Assembly: GCA_016218155.1 (NCBI GenBank)
Contig: JACREQ010000107.1
Span: 55,596-119,595, forward strand
Direction: 5' to 3'
Length of the DNA: 64,000 bases
Origin: Bacteroidia bacterium
Lineage (GTDB): Bacteria; Bacteroidota; Bacteroidia; Bacteroidales; GWA2-32-17
In this document: piece by piece, positions 1-7,789 of the stretch
Numbering within the stretch: position 1 is the stretch's first letter
How the letters are laid out: each line of letters starts with the position of its first letter
Program-made: the position numbers and the translations under genes
Notes under the pieces: generated by a model
Seen by the model: the letters and a program-made list of their open reading frames with translations, nothing else
Databases searched by the model: none
Told to the model about the DNA's origin: nothing

Positions 1-1047
1 TTCGGTTATTCGCTTTGCTTTAGTGGAGGCGAAGGTGGTATTTTTGGAAATTTCGACAAAGCATTTTTGCAAGGTGTTGGGATGGACAGTATGTATACAA
101 ACGGACAAATTCCTGAATTTGTATTTATTGCTTATCAGATGATGTTTGCAATTATTACTCCAGCTCTTATAACTGGTGCTTTTGCTGGTCGTGTAACATT
201 TAAATCATACATGATATTTTTAACAGTATGGCAGGTTCTTGTTTATTATCCATTTGTTCACATGATTTGGGGTGGTGGATTATTAGCACAATGGGGTGTT
301 CTTGATTTTGCAGGTGGTATTGTTGTTCATGCAACTGCAGGTTTTGCAGCTTTAGCTTCTGTATTTTATGTTGGTGCCAGAGTTGATAAAAACTCAACAC
401 CTAATAGCATTCCTCTGGTTGCAATTGGAAGTGGGTTATTATGGTTTGGATGGTATGGCTTTAACGCAGGAAGTGAAGTTGCTGTGGATAATGTTACATC
501 ATTAGCATTTTTAAATACAGATATTGCTGCTTCATTTGCAACTATGTCGTGGTTAGTAATTGAATGGACACGAGAAAAGAAACCAAAACTAATTGGATTG
601 TTAACTGGTTCTATTGCGGGTTTGGCAACAATAACACCGTGCGCAGGACTAGTTCCTTTATGGGCATCTCCAATAATTGGAACTGCAGCAGGTATAGTTT
701 GTTACCTAGCGGTACAATTAAAGAACAAAATGAAATGGGATGATGCTCTTGATGTATGGGGAGTACATGGTATTGGTGGAGTATTCGGAACCATCATGTT
801 AGGTGTTTTTGCATCCAAAGCAGTAAACGCTGCCGGAGCAGACGGATTAATTTACGGCAATAGTTCATTTTTTGTTAAAGAATTAGTTGCTGTTGCTGCT
901 GCTTCAGCTTATGCTTTTATTTTTACATATTTAATGTTAATTATTATAAACTTTATAACACCTGTGAAAGTCTCTGAAAGCGATGAAAGAATCGGTCTCG
1001 ACGTAGCTCTTCATGGTGAAAAAGCTTATGATGAAGGAGCATTATAA
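1..1047 (+). CDS. amt: Ammonium transporter (Amt family), 5'-truncated by the window edge
   Basis: The reading frame is open from base 1, so the N-terminus lies outside the window; 348 residues are visible. It is an inner-membrane channel protein of the Amt/MEP/Rh family that conducts ammonium/ammonia. Seen: about eight hydrophobic helices, the first pore histidine in VVHATAGFAAL, the FGWYGFNAGS segment, and the second pore histidine in DVWGVHGIGGVFG. These are the two conserved histidines of the Amt pore. The protein ends in a short hydrophilic tail (from about VSESDERIG) as expected for a cytoplasmic C-terminus. No PII (glnK) gene follows; a strong terminator comes directly after the stop codon. 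Family assignment is firm; specificity is taken from the family. Confidence 0.95.
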   Translation, partial: FGYSLCFSGGEGGIFGNFDKAFLQGVGMDSMYTNGQIPEFVFIAYQMMFAIITPALITGAFAGRVTFKSYMIFLTVWQVLVYYPFVHMIWGGGLLAQWGVLDFAGGIVVHATAGFAALASVFYVGARVDKNSTPNSIPLVAIGSGLLWFGWYGFNAGSEVAVDNVTSLAFLNTDIAASFATMSWLVIEWTREKKPKLIGLLTGSIAGLATITPCAGLVPLWASPIIGTAAGIVCYLAVQLKNKMKWDDALDVWGVHGIGGVFGTIMLGVFASKAVNAAGADGLIYGNSSFFVKELVAVAAASAYAFIFTYLMLIIINFITPVKVSESDERIGLDVALHGEKAYDEGAL

Positions 1048-1071
1048 CTTGGGTTAATGTGTGGTTTAGTT

Positions 1072-1103
1072 AAAAAAGGCAGGAGAATTTCTCCTGCCTT
1101 TTT
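1072..1103 (+). terminator. Rho-independent terminator after amt
   Basis: GGCAGGAG and CTCCTGCC pair into a stem of at least 8 bp around an AT loop and are followed by a T run. An A run on the other side lets it also act for the converging antiporter gene. Confidence 0.9.
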
Positions 1104-1144
1104 AATTTTTAATTCTCTTTAAATTATTTAGTATTACGTTTATT

Positions 1145-2599
1145 CTAACAACTACTTTTTATCACTCTGTTTTTAAAGAAGTAATTTATTAAATCTAACA
1201 GAGGACCTGTCATAAATGTAGTACTGAGAGCCATTAACACCATAATTGCAAATATTTGCGGACTTAAAATACCTAAATCATAACCTATATTTAAAACAAT
1301 AAGTTCCATAAGTCCTCTTGTATTCATTAATGCTCCAATTGAAAGAGATTCTTTCCATGAACGTCCAACAATTTTTGCAGTAAAAGCACTTCCACCAAAC
1401 TTTCCTAAAACAGCAACAAAAATTACTATGCCACATATAGCCCATAAATGACCTGAATTTAATAATCCAATTTGAGTACGAAGCCCAGTAAACGCAAAAA
1501 ATATTGGTAATAACAGAACTGTACTTATATCTTCTATTTTATTTGTTACAACATTTTTAAAACGAATATTATTGGGCATAATTACACCTGCTATAAATGA
1601 ACCAAATAATGCATGAATTCCTATTATCTCAGTAAAATAAGCAGATAACAACAAAATGAAAAAAGTAATAGCAATAATTGTTTTATCTATTTTATTTTCT
1701 TTAAATCTTTTATCACTTATCTTTTGCAACCAGGGTTTAACTAGTTTAAGCATAATTATTATGTAAACTATAGCTAAACCAATTGTGAACAAAGAACTAA
1801 TAATACTTCCTGCTTTTACTATTGCAATTACTGCTGCAAGTAAACACCATGCTGTTACATCATCAGCTGCAGCACAGGTAATTGCTAACACGCCCATTGG
1901 CGTTCGGGTTAATCCTCTTTCTTTAATAATTCTAGCTAAGACTGGAAAAGCAGTTATACTCATTGCAATTCCCATAAATAAAGCAAACGAAATAAAACTA
2001 ATATTTTGAGGTGCTAATTCCTGATAGATATAATAAGACAAGCATGTACCAAGAAAAAATGGAAATATTATACTTACATGGCTTATAATAACAGCGTCGT
2101 GAGCTTTATTTTTAATTTTACTTAAATCTAATTCCATTCCTATTACAAACATAAAAAACGCCAACCCAATTTGACTTAAAAATTGTAAAGAAATAAACGA
2201 TTCCTTTGGAAATATTACAGCAGATAAATCAGGAAATAACCATCCTAATATTGAAGGACCAAGAAATATACCCGCTATTATTTCTCCAATTACAGTTTGT
2301 TGCCCTAATTTTTTAAAAATAACACCAAAAACTCTTGAAAATAACAATATTACAATTACCTGTAATAATAATATACTTAATGGATATTTAATATTACTCA
2401 TTAATTGATGAAAAATATTTTCCTGAGAATCAATAACTACTGGCTTTGCCTTATCTGCAAAAGTAATTGTATTAGTAATATTTTCTTTAAGTTCAACTTT
2501 TTCTGTTCTTACAATTTGATTTCCCTTATCAATAATTACCCAAATAAGCGAAACAAAGACTCCAATAATTGTAAGATATGTTAATAGTTTTTTTATCAT
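1145..2599 (-). CDS. Cation:proton antiporter, CPA2/Kef-type
   Basis: A 484-residue membrane protein with about 12-13 hydrophobic segments. The central region carries the features of the Na+/H+ exchanger (KefB-like) domain: GEIIAGIFLGPSILG near residue 105, the GIAMSITAFPVLARII segment near 210, and an acidic pair in ITCAAADDVTAW near 240, the site expected to bind the transported cation. It probably exchanges Na+ or K+ for H+ across the inner membrane. No TrkA-N/RCK domain follows the membrane region, so it is a short form. The N-terminus has an extra hydrophobic helix and a roughly 45-residue hydrophilic linker before the core, which is unusual. It stands alone on the minus strand with its own promoter. 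Ion specificity cannot be read from the sequence. Confidence 0.88.
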   Translation of the reverse strand: MIKKLLTYLTIIGVFVSLIWVIIDKGNQIVRTEKVELKENITNTITFADKAKPVVIDSQENIFHQLMSNIKYPLSILLLQVIVILLFSRVFGVIFKKLGQQTVIGEIIAGIFLGPSILGWLFPDLSAVIFPKESFISLQFLSQIGLAFFMFVIGMELDLSKIKNKAHDAVIISHVSIIFPFFLGTCLSYYIYQELAPQNISFISFALFMGIAMSITAFPVLARIIKERGLTRTPMGVLAITCAAADDVTAWCLLAAVIAIVKAGSIISSLFTIGLAIVYIIIMLKLVKPWLQKISDKRFKENKIDKTIIAITFFILLLSAYFTEIIGIHALFGSFIAGVIMPNNIRFKNVVTNKIEDISTVLLLPIFFAFTGLRTQIGLLNSGHLWAICGIVIFVAVLGKFGGSAFTAKIVGRSWKESLSIGALMNTRGLMELIVLNIGYDLGILSPQIFAIMVLMALSTTFMTGPLLDLINYFFKNRVIKSSC

Positions 2600-2628
2600 A
2601 TCATCTTAATTAATTATTCAAAATTAAC

Positions 2629-2636
2629 TAGATTTA
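2629..2636 (-). promoter_or_regulatory. -7 promoter element of the antiporter gene
   Basis: On the minus strand this reads TAATTTTG, an exact match to the Bacteroidota -7 consensus TAnnTTTG, 29 bp before the start codon. Confidence 0.5.
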
Positions 2637-2920
2637 ATGACAGATAAAAATATTTTATAATAAACACCTAATTTTATAGCAATTGTACTTATTGAGAAAT
2701 ATTAATTAGAATCTCTATATATTTAAATTAACAATTTGCAAACATTTTTTAAATTAAGGAAAAAAGCTTCTCACAAAAAAGTTTATTAACTTGAATTAAT
2801 AAATGGTTTAATTATTAGTTTTTACAAAATTCGTAATTAGAATTAAATTTTTGTTTATCTCCGGTTAAATTCTTCATAAAAAGCATTAGAAATATCTTAT
2901 TTAATTACAATTAAAAGTTA
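2637..2920. other. Divergent intergenic region, no gene seen
   Basis: AT-rich spacer between the antiporter and the wtp operon. I see no open frame with coding character, no RNA-like structure and no further copy of the 24-bp dyad. It probably holds only upstream promoter sequence for both divergent genes. Confidence 0.5.
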
Positions 2921-2928
2921 TATTTTTG
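2921..2928 (+). promoter_or_regulatory. -7 promoter element of the wtp operon
   Basis: TATTTTTG, an exact match to TAnnTTTG. It ends one base before the 24-bp dyad at 2930-2953, so transcription would start inside the dyad. A TTG at 2926 within this element could formally start the reading frame, but its overlap with the promoter argues for the ATG at 2971. Confidence 0.65.
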
Positions 2929-2929
2929 T

Positions 2930-2953
2930 CGATATGTAATATATTGCATAACC
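2930..2953 (+). promoter_or_regulatory. 24-bp dyad operator candidate, site 1 (wtpA promoter)
   Basis: CGATATG-N10-CATAACC. The first arm is identical to that of three other sites (12114-12137, 15443-15466, 16772-16795), and arm length and spacer length are the same in all four. The second arm matches the ideal complement at 5 of 7 positions. It overlaps the expected transcription start, 17 bp before the wtpA ATG, which suits a repressor. Confidence 0.7.
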
Positions 2954-2970
2954 AAAATAATACTATACAA

Positions 2971-3957
2971 ATGAAAAAAATAACTAATGTTTTATTGGTG
3001 CTTTTGTCGCTTTTATTTATAAGCGCAAATATTAAAAACACAAAACAAGTTAAGTTAAACAATACGTCTTTAACTGGTGATTTAATTATTTTTCATGCCG
3101 GTAGCTTATCTGTACCCATGAAAGAAATTACAACAGCTTTTAAAAAGGAAAACCCAGATGTTAATATTATGATGGAAGCTGCCGGAAGTGTTGAATGTGC
3201 ACGAAAAATTACCGAGTTAAAAAAACCATGTGATATAATGGCTTCAGCTGACTATACTGTAATTGATAAAATGTTAATCCCAAATTTTGCCGATTGGAAT
3301 ATAAAATTTGCATCAAACGAAATGGCAATTGTATATACCGATAAATCAAAAAGAGGTAAAGAAATCACTAAGAATAACTGGTATAAAATTATGCTTGATA
3401 AAAATGTTCAGATCGGTCGCGCCGACCCAAATGCCGACCCATGTGGATATAGATCAGTACTAGTGTCCAAATTGGCTGAAAAATACTACAAACAAAGCGG
3501 AATGGCAGAACAATTGTTAAAAAAAGATGAAAATAATATAAGACCAAAAGAAACAGATTTACTTGCATTACTAGAAACAGGAAATGTTGATTATATCTTT
3601 CTTTATCGCTCGGTTGCAGAACAGCATAAATTAAAATACCTGTTACTTCCTGATGAAATTAATTTAAAAAATTCAACATTTTCTGAATTGTATAGCTCCG
3701 TTTCTGTTGAAATAAACGGAAAAACTCCAACTGAAAAGATTACTCAAAAAGGAGAACCTATGGTATATGGTATTACTATCCCAAAAAATGCTCCTAACCA
3801 AGCTGTAGCAATGGCATTTTTAAAATTTATGCTCACTAAAACTAAAGGTATGGCGATATTACAGAAACTTGGACAACCATCAGTAATACCATCGCCAACA
3901 AAAAGTTTCGACAAAATTCCTTCTGAATTGAAAGCATTTGCTTCAAAACAAAAATAA
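2971..3957 (+). CDS. wtpA: Tungstate/molybdate ABC transporter substrate-binding protein (WtpA-like)
   Basis: The periplasmic oxyanion-binding component of an ABC importer, 328 residues from the chosen ATG. The ATG is preferred to an upstream TTG because it starts directly on a signal peptide (MKKITNVLLVLLSLLFISA) and the TTG lies in the -7 element. Seen: the ligand-site signature IFHAGSLSVPMK near residue 42, EAAGSVECARKI near 70, ASADYTVID near 91 and the GRADPNADPCGYR segment near 150. These segments are characteristic of the WtpA branch rather than classical ModA. WtpA proteins bind tungstate and molybdate; which one is preferred here cannot be read from the sequence. It is first in an operon with the permease and ATPase genes, with one unrelated gene in between. 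Confidence 0.9.
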   Translation: MKKITNVLLVLLSLLFISANIKNTKQVKLNNTSLTGDLIIFHAGSLSVPMKEITTAFKKENPDVNIMMEAAGSVECARKITELKKPCDIMASADYTVIDKMLIPNFADWNIKFASNEMAIVYTDKSKRGKEITKNNWYKIMLDKNVQIGRADPNADPCGYRSVLVSKLAEKYYKQSGMAEQLLKKDENNIRPKETDLLALLETGNVDYIFLYRSVAEQHKLKYLLLPDEINLKNSTFSELYSSVSVEINGKTPTEKITQKGEPMVYGITIPKNAPNQAVAMAFLKFMLTKTKGMAILQKLGQPSVIPSPTKSFDKIPSELKAFASKQK

Positions 3958-3970
3958 AAAAACAAAGAAT

Positions 3971-4726
3971 ATGAATCTTACAAAGTCTATCACAATTTGC
4001 TTTTTAATCTGTTTGTTCCCTTCGTTATTATGGGCACAAAAAAATGATTATTTAAAATGGAATCTAAAAGGTAAAGTAAAATCAATAAAAGAAACAACGT
4101 ACACAATAAAAAACGATAAAACTTCAAAAGACTCAGTTGAATTCTATTATTTAAATGAATTCAATGAATACGGAAATAAAATTGTTGACACAAAATTTTT
4201 ACCTAACGGAAAAATAGATAAAAATTATAAATATAAATTTGACAATAATAACAGAAGAATTGAAGAAAATCAGTATGGTCCTGACGAAAAACTTATTCGA
4301 ACAATAATATACAAATACGATGCTAATGGAAATTTAATTGAGGATAGTAGTGTAAACGGAGAAGGCAAATCTGAAAAAACAATTAAATATACTTATGATG
4401 ACAAAGGAAAAGTTTCTGAAGATAACAGTTATGGTTCTGATGGAAAATTACTAAAAAGATTTACTTACAAATATGATATTAAAGGCAACAAAGTTGAAAA
4501 CTGTAAATATAGTGCCGACGGACTACTTGAGAGAAAAAACACTTATACTTACGATATAAATAACAACGTGATTGAAGAGTCTTCATTTAAACCAGATAAT
4601 TCACTAAACAAGAAATTTACCTACACTTACGAATACGATTCACAAAATAACTGGATAAAAAAGACTATTAATATTGATACCGAAACTGTAAATATTATAG
4701 AAAAGCAAATTGAATATTTCAAATAA
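3971..4726 (+). CDS. Secreted YD-repeat-like protein inside the wtp operon
   Basis: 251 residues with a signal peptide (hydrophobic core ICFLICLFPSLLWAQ) and then five to six imperfect units of about 29 residues built on YxYDxxGNxxExxxYxxDGxLxxK. This resembles the RHS/YD-repeat and related beta-strand repeat proteins common in Bacteroidota. I do not recognise a specific family and no catalytic motif is visible. The ATG at 3971 is chosen because it opens on the signal peptide; a longer frame from 3938 would overlap wtpA. The gene sits 13 bp after wtpA and 9 bp before the permease gene, so it is very likely cotranscribed with the importer. That placement suggests a periplasmic or surface role linked to oxyanion uptake, but the function is unknown. 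Confidence 0.75.
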   Translation: MNLTKSITICFLICLFPSLLWAQKNDYLKWNLKGKVKSIKETTYTIKNDKTSKDSVEFYYLNEFNEYGNKIVDTKFLPNGKIDKNYKYKFDNNNRRIEENQYGPDEKLIRTIIYKYDANGNLIEDSSVNGEGKSEKTIKYTYDDKGKVSEDNSYGSDGKLLKRFTYKYDIKGNKVENCKYSADGLLERKNTYTYDINNNVIEESSFKPDNSLNKKFTYTYEYDSQNNWIKKTINIDTETVNIIEKQIEYFK

Positions 4727-4735
4727 CTATAATTA

Positions 4736-5527
4736 ATGCGCAAAAGAGTAGATACAATCAGTTTGGTCTTTATTTTACTTGCAGGATTACTCTTGTTATT
4801 CATAATTGCACCATTGGTTGGAATGTTTATCACAACCACTCCCCTATCATTATTTGACGCTGCTAAAGAAACTGATGTGCAAAAAAGTATCTGGCTAACA
4901 ATATCCACATCTATTGCTGCTACTTTAATTTTTTCTTTTGTCGCAATACCTCTGGCTTATTTGCTCGCAAGAAAAAACTTCATCTTTAAAAAAATAATAC
5001 TCGGAATAATCAATATACCTGTAATCATTCCACATTCGGCTGCAGGTATTGCACTGCTTGGAATTATTTCAAGAGATACATTTTTAGGAAAAATTGCAGA
5101 TTCTTTAGGATTTAGTTTTGTGAACAATCCTGCCGGAATTATTGTTGCAATGGCATTTGTAAGTATTCCATATTTAATAAATGCCGCAATTGATGGCTTT
5201 ATAAATGTACCTGAAAGACTAGAAAAAGTAGCTTTAACATTAGGTGCTTCAAAAACAAAAGTGTTTTTTTCGATAACACTACCATTAGCATGGAGAAGTA
5301 TTCTTACTGGTTTAGTCATGATGTGGGGAAGAGGTTTAAGTGAATTTGGTGCAGTAATAATAATAGCATATCATCCTATGATTACACCTGTAATGATTTT
5401 TGAAAGGTTCAATTCATATGGATTACAATATGCAAAACCTGTAACAGTTCTTTTTATAAGTATTTGTCTACTGATTTTTATTGCAATGAAACTTATTTCA
5501 AGAAAGACAAGAAATGCTGAATCTTAA
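4736..5527 (+). CDS. wtpB: Tungstate/molybdate ABC transporter permease (WtpB/ModB-like)
   Basis: Inner-membrane channel subunit of the importer, 263 residues, six hydrophobic segments. Seen: the region LGASKTKVFFSITLPLAWRSI near residue 182, which is the EAA loop that docks on the ATPase, followed by GRGLSEFGAVIIIAYHP near 201, typical of molybdate, tungstate and sulfate permeases. The ATG follows the preceding stop by 9 bp, and the 3' end overlaps the ATPase gene by 14 bp, indicating translational coupling. A large hydrophilic insertion is absent and the length is normal for ModB/WtpB. Confidence 0.92.
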   Translation: MRKRVDTISLVFILLAGLLLLFIIAPLVGMFITTTPLSLFDAAKETDVQKSIWLTISTSIAATLIFSFVAIPLAYLLARKNFIFKKIILGIINIPVIIPHSAAGIALLGIISRDTFLGKIADSLGFSFVNNPAGIIVAMAFVSIPYLINAAIDGFINVPERLEKVALTLGASKTKVFFSITLPLAWRSILTGLVMMWGRGLSEFGAVIIIAYHPMITPVMIFERFNSYGLQYAKPVTVLFISICLLIFIAMKLISRKTRNAES

Positions 5528-6575
5528 AAACATAAATAAAAAACTGGGTGCTTTCTCGCTTTCAAATATTGATATAAATATTAGTAAGGGCGATTATTTT
5601 GTTTTAATTGGCAAGTCAGGTTCAGGAAAATCAATGCTACTTGAAATAATAACAGGAATTATAACACCCGACAGCGGATCAATTTTACTAAATGGTAAAG
5701 ACATTATAAACACTCCTATTCAAAAAAGAAATATTGGAATTGTTTACCAAAAACCAACTCTCTTCCCACACATGTCTGTATTCGAAAACATAGCATATCC
5801 ATTAAAGATTAAAAAACTCAAAAAAGAAGAAATAAATAACATAATACAGAATTTAGCCGAGGATACAGAAATAACAAATATCTTAAAAAGAAATATCAGT
5901 AATTTATCTGGTGGAGAAATACAACGAGTAACAATTGCCCGCACATTAGCTACAAATCCGGAAATTCTTTTACTTGACGAACCTTTATCTTTCCTTGATG
6001 TTCAATTAAGAAAAGGAATGATAACGCTTTTAAGAAAACTAAACCAAAAAGGTCAAACTATTGTGCACGTTACTCACGATTATGAAGAAGCACTTGCTTT
6101 ATCGAATAAAATTGCAATAATAGAAAATGGCGCTATTATTCAAACAGGTACACCAAAAGAGGTTTTTAATAATCCAAAATCAGAATTTGTTGCAAATTTT
6201 ATAGGCATAAGTAATTTTTTTAAAGGCATATTGTTAAAGTCAAATGACAATTCTAAACTTAATATTTTTGAAACATCTGGGTTGCAATTTCATACCACCT
6301 CTGATAGAAACATAAATTCTGAGGGTTATATTACAATTCCAAATGAGGCAATTATAGTATCGAACGAGGCAATTAACTCAAATTCAGTAAATAATTTTCA
6401 TGGAACAATAAAAGATATATATCCCACCAAATCAGGAATTGAAATAGTGATAAATATTGGTATCGAACTAACAGCAAATATTACTCAATATTCCTTCGAC
6501 AATTTAAATATTGAAATTGGGAAAAAAATATGGGTTAGTGTTAAAGCATCTTCTATTAAGTTTATTCGAGGTTAA
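5514..6575 (+). CDS. wtpC: Tungstate/molybdate ABC transporter ATP-binding protein (WtpC/ModC-like)
   Basis: ATPase subunit, 353 residues. Seen in order: Walker A GKSGSGKS near residue 33, Q-loop VYQKPTLFP near 78, signature LSGGE near 128, Walker B ILLLDEPLSFLD near 148, switch histidine in HVTHDYEEA near 184. After about residue 235 comes a C-terminal extension with the beta-rich pattern of a TOBE oxyanion-sensing domain, as in ModC and WtpC. The start overlaps the permease gene. No clear terminator follows; instead a solo copy of a palindromic repeat element begins 19 bp after the stop. Confidence 0.92.
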   Translation: MLNLKNINKKLGAFSLSNIDINISKGDYFVLIGKSGSGKSMLLEIITGIITPDSGSILLNGKDIINTPIQKRNIGIVYQKPTLFPHMSVFENIAYPLKIKKLKKEEINNIIQNLAEDTEITNILKRNISNLSGGEIQRVTIARTLATNPEILLLDEPLSFLDVQLRKGMITLLRKLNQKGQTIVHVTHDYEEALALSNKIAIIENGAIIQTGTPKEVFNNPKSEFVANFIGISNFFKGILLKSNDNSKLNIFETSGLQFHTTSDRNINSEGYITIPNEAIIVSNEAINSNSVNNFHGTIKDIYPTKSGIEIVINIGIELTANITQYSFDNLNIEIGKKIWVSVKASSIKFIRG

Positions 6576-6593
6576 CTTATGTTCTAAATAATT

Positions 6594-6662
6594 TGTCATT
6601 CTGAACGAAGTGAAGAATCTATATTCTGAAGCAATAGATACTTCGCTTTGCTCAGTATGACA
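6594..6662. repeat. Solo palindromic repeat element
   Basis: Begins GTCATTCTGAACGAAGTG and ends CTCAGTATGACA, with inner AGAATCT...AGATACTTCGCT forming an imperfect palindrome of about 69 bp. It is the same family as the cluster at 58.9-60.0 kb and the copy inside the phosphatase gene at 50.9 kb. It sits between the ends of two converging genes and may fold into a hairpin in both transcripts. Confidence 0.8.
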
Positions 6663-6720
6663 TCTTGGACTGTTTTATATTAGAATGATAATTTAATAAT
6701 TTAAACTATATCCAACTCTG

Positions 6721-7746
6721 TTAATTAAATATTCTAATCTCCTGAATTGCCTTAACAGCTCTGTCTGAGAAATAATCCTGAGCTGGAAATACTGAAAATA
6801 TTCCAAACTTTTTATCTGCGCTTTTATCTATAAAAAGAACTTCAGCATAATCATTACGATTAAATAACTCCGAGAATGTGTAAACACAACGGAATCCATC
6901 TTTTGCAATAACAGCAACCATCATGGTTTGAATATCTTTTTTATTTATTGAAGCATATTTTGATAGTACATCTTTAAACATTACACCTTTAAAATCTTTA
7001 ATACCATGTATCCCTTTACCTCTGCCATAAAAAACAGTATGATATAATTGTTGAAAAGGATTAGAAGGATATTTTTTTAGTGAATCAATTTTTAAATCAT
7101 TTTTATAAATACTAGTAACAGTGCAGAAAGCAGAAGGCATATCCTTGTTTACGGGATAAGATTTTGGAAATGATTTTACAGTAATCTTTGTTGGACTTGA
7201 TATATTGCGCTCTGTTAGCAAATCAGAACCAACAATTAATCTTGATTCTGTAGGAAGTGGCCATAAATCTTTTGTTTTAGAAGGAACAATACGGGCAACT
7301 CTTGTAGCAATAATAATATTATGTCGATTTACAGGATAATATATTTCCCCCCAACTAACAACTACTTTCTCACCTTTATTGTTTTCAATTTCAACCCATA
7401 CATCAATCATAGAACCAAATTCTGTTTCTAGTTTCTTTTTAACAACTACATTGTTAAGAATATCATAAAGTGAATAACCATCGTAACGATAAGCTCCAAT
7501 AAAAGTGTCTTTTTTTGCAATTAAAACTGTTTCTTTTACTATTACATTTCTAAGTGGAAGTGTAGACAAATCAATTTTTATATTGTTAGCTACTTCGCCG
7601 GTAATCTCAATTCCAGAGAAAGGCAAATTAATTGTTGGTGCATTATCATAAAAATCATTTGTTTTATCATCAATATCCTGTGCAAAGATTTGAAATGATA
7701 ACATAGTCATTGCTAGACATAACAAGAAGAAAATTTTGTTTTTCAT
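6721..7746 (-). CDS. Secreted protein with tandem sulfite-oxidase-like (MoCo-domain-like) fold
   Basis: 341 residues with signal peptide (FLLCLAMTMLSFQIFAQ). Two halves share a pattern seen in the oxidoreductase molybdopterin-binding domain (SUOX type): half one has ITGEVANNIKIDLSTLP near residue 48, then YRYDGYSLYDILNN and a beta strand pair; half two has DFKGVMFKDVLSKY, then DGFRCVYTFSELFNR near 290. The cysteine that ligates molybdenum in sulfite oxidases is not apparent at the equivalent place, so an enzyme role is doubtful; binding of a ligand is possible. It is the last gene of a minus-strand set that starts at a dyad operator and encodes a TonB receptor, with a 43-bp gap after the receptor. 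The fold assignment is from pattern and needs a profile search. Confidence 0.55.
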   Translation of the reverse strand: MKNKIFFLLCLAMTMLSFQIFAQDIDDKTNDFYDNAPTINLPFSGIEITGEVANNIKIDLSTLPLRNVIVKETVLIAKKDTFIGAYRYDGYSLYDILNNVVVKKKLETEFGSMIDVWVEIENNKGEKVVVSWGEIYYPVNRHNIIIATRVARIVPSKTKDLWPLPTESRLIVGSDLLTERNISSPTKITVKSFPKSYPVNKDMPSAFCTVTSIYKNDLKIDSLKKYPSNPFQQLYHTVFYGRGKGIHGIKDFKGVMFKDVLSKYASINKKDIQTMMVAVIAKDGFRCVYTFSELFNRNDYAEVLFIDKSADKKFGIFSVFPAQDYFSDRAVKAIQEIRIFN

Positions 7747-7789
7747 AATTTAAAGATTTAGTTATATATTGTTAATTATATTTTATAAA

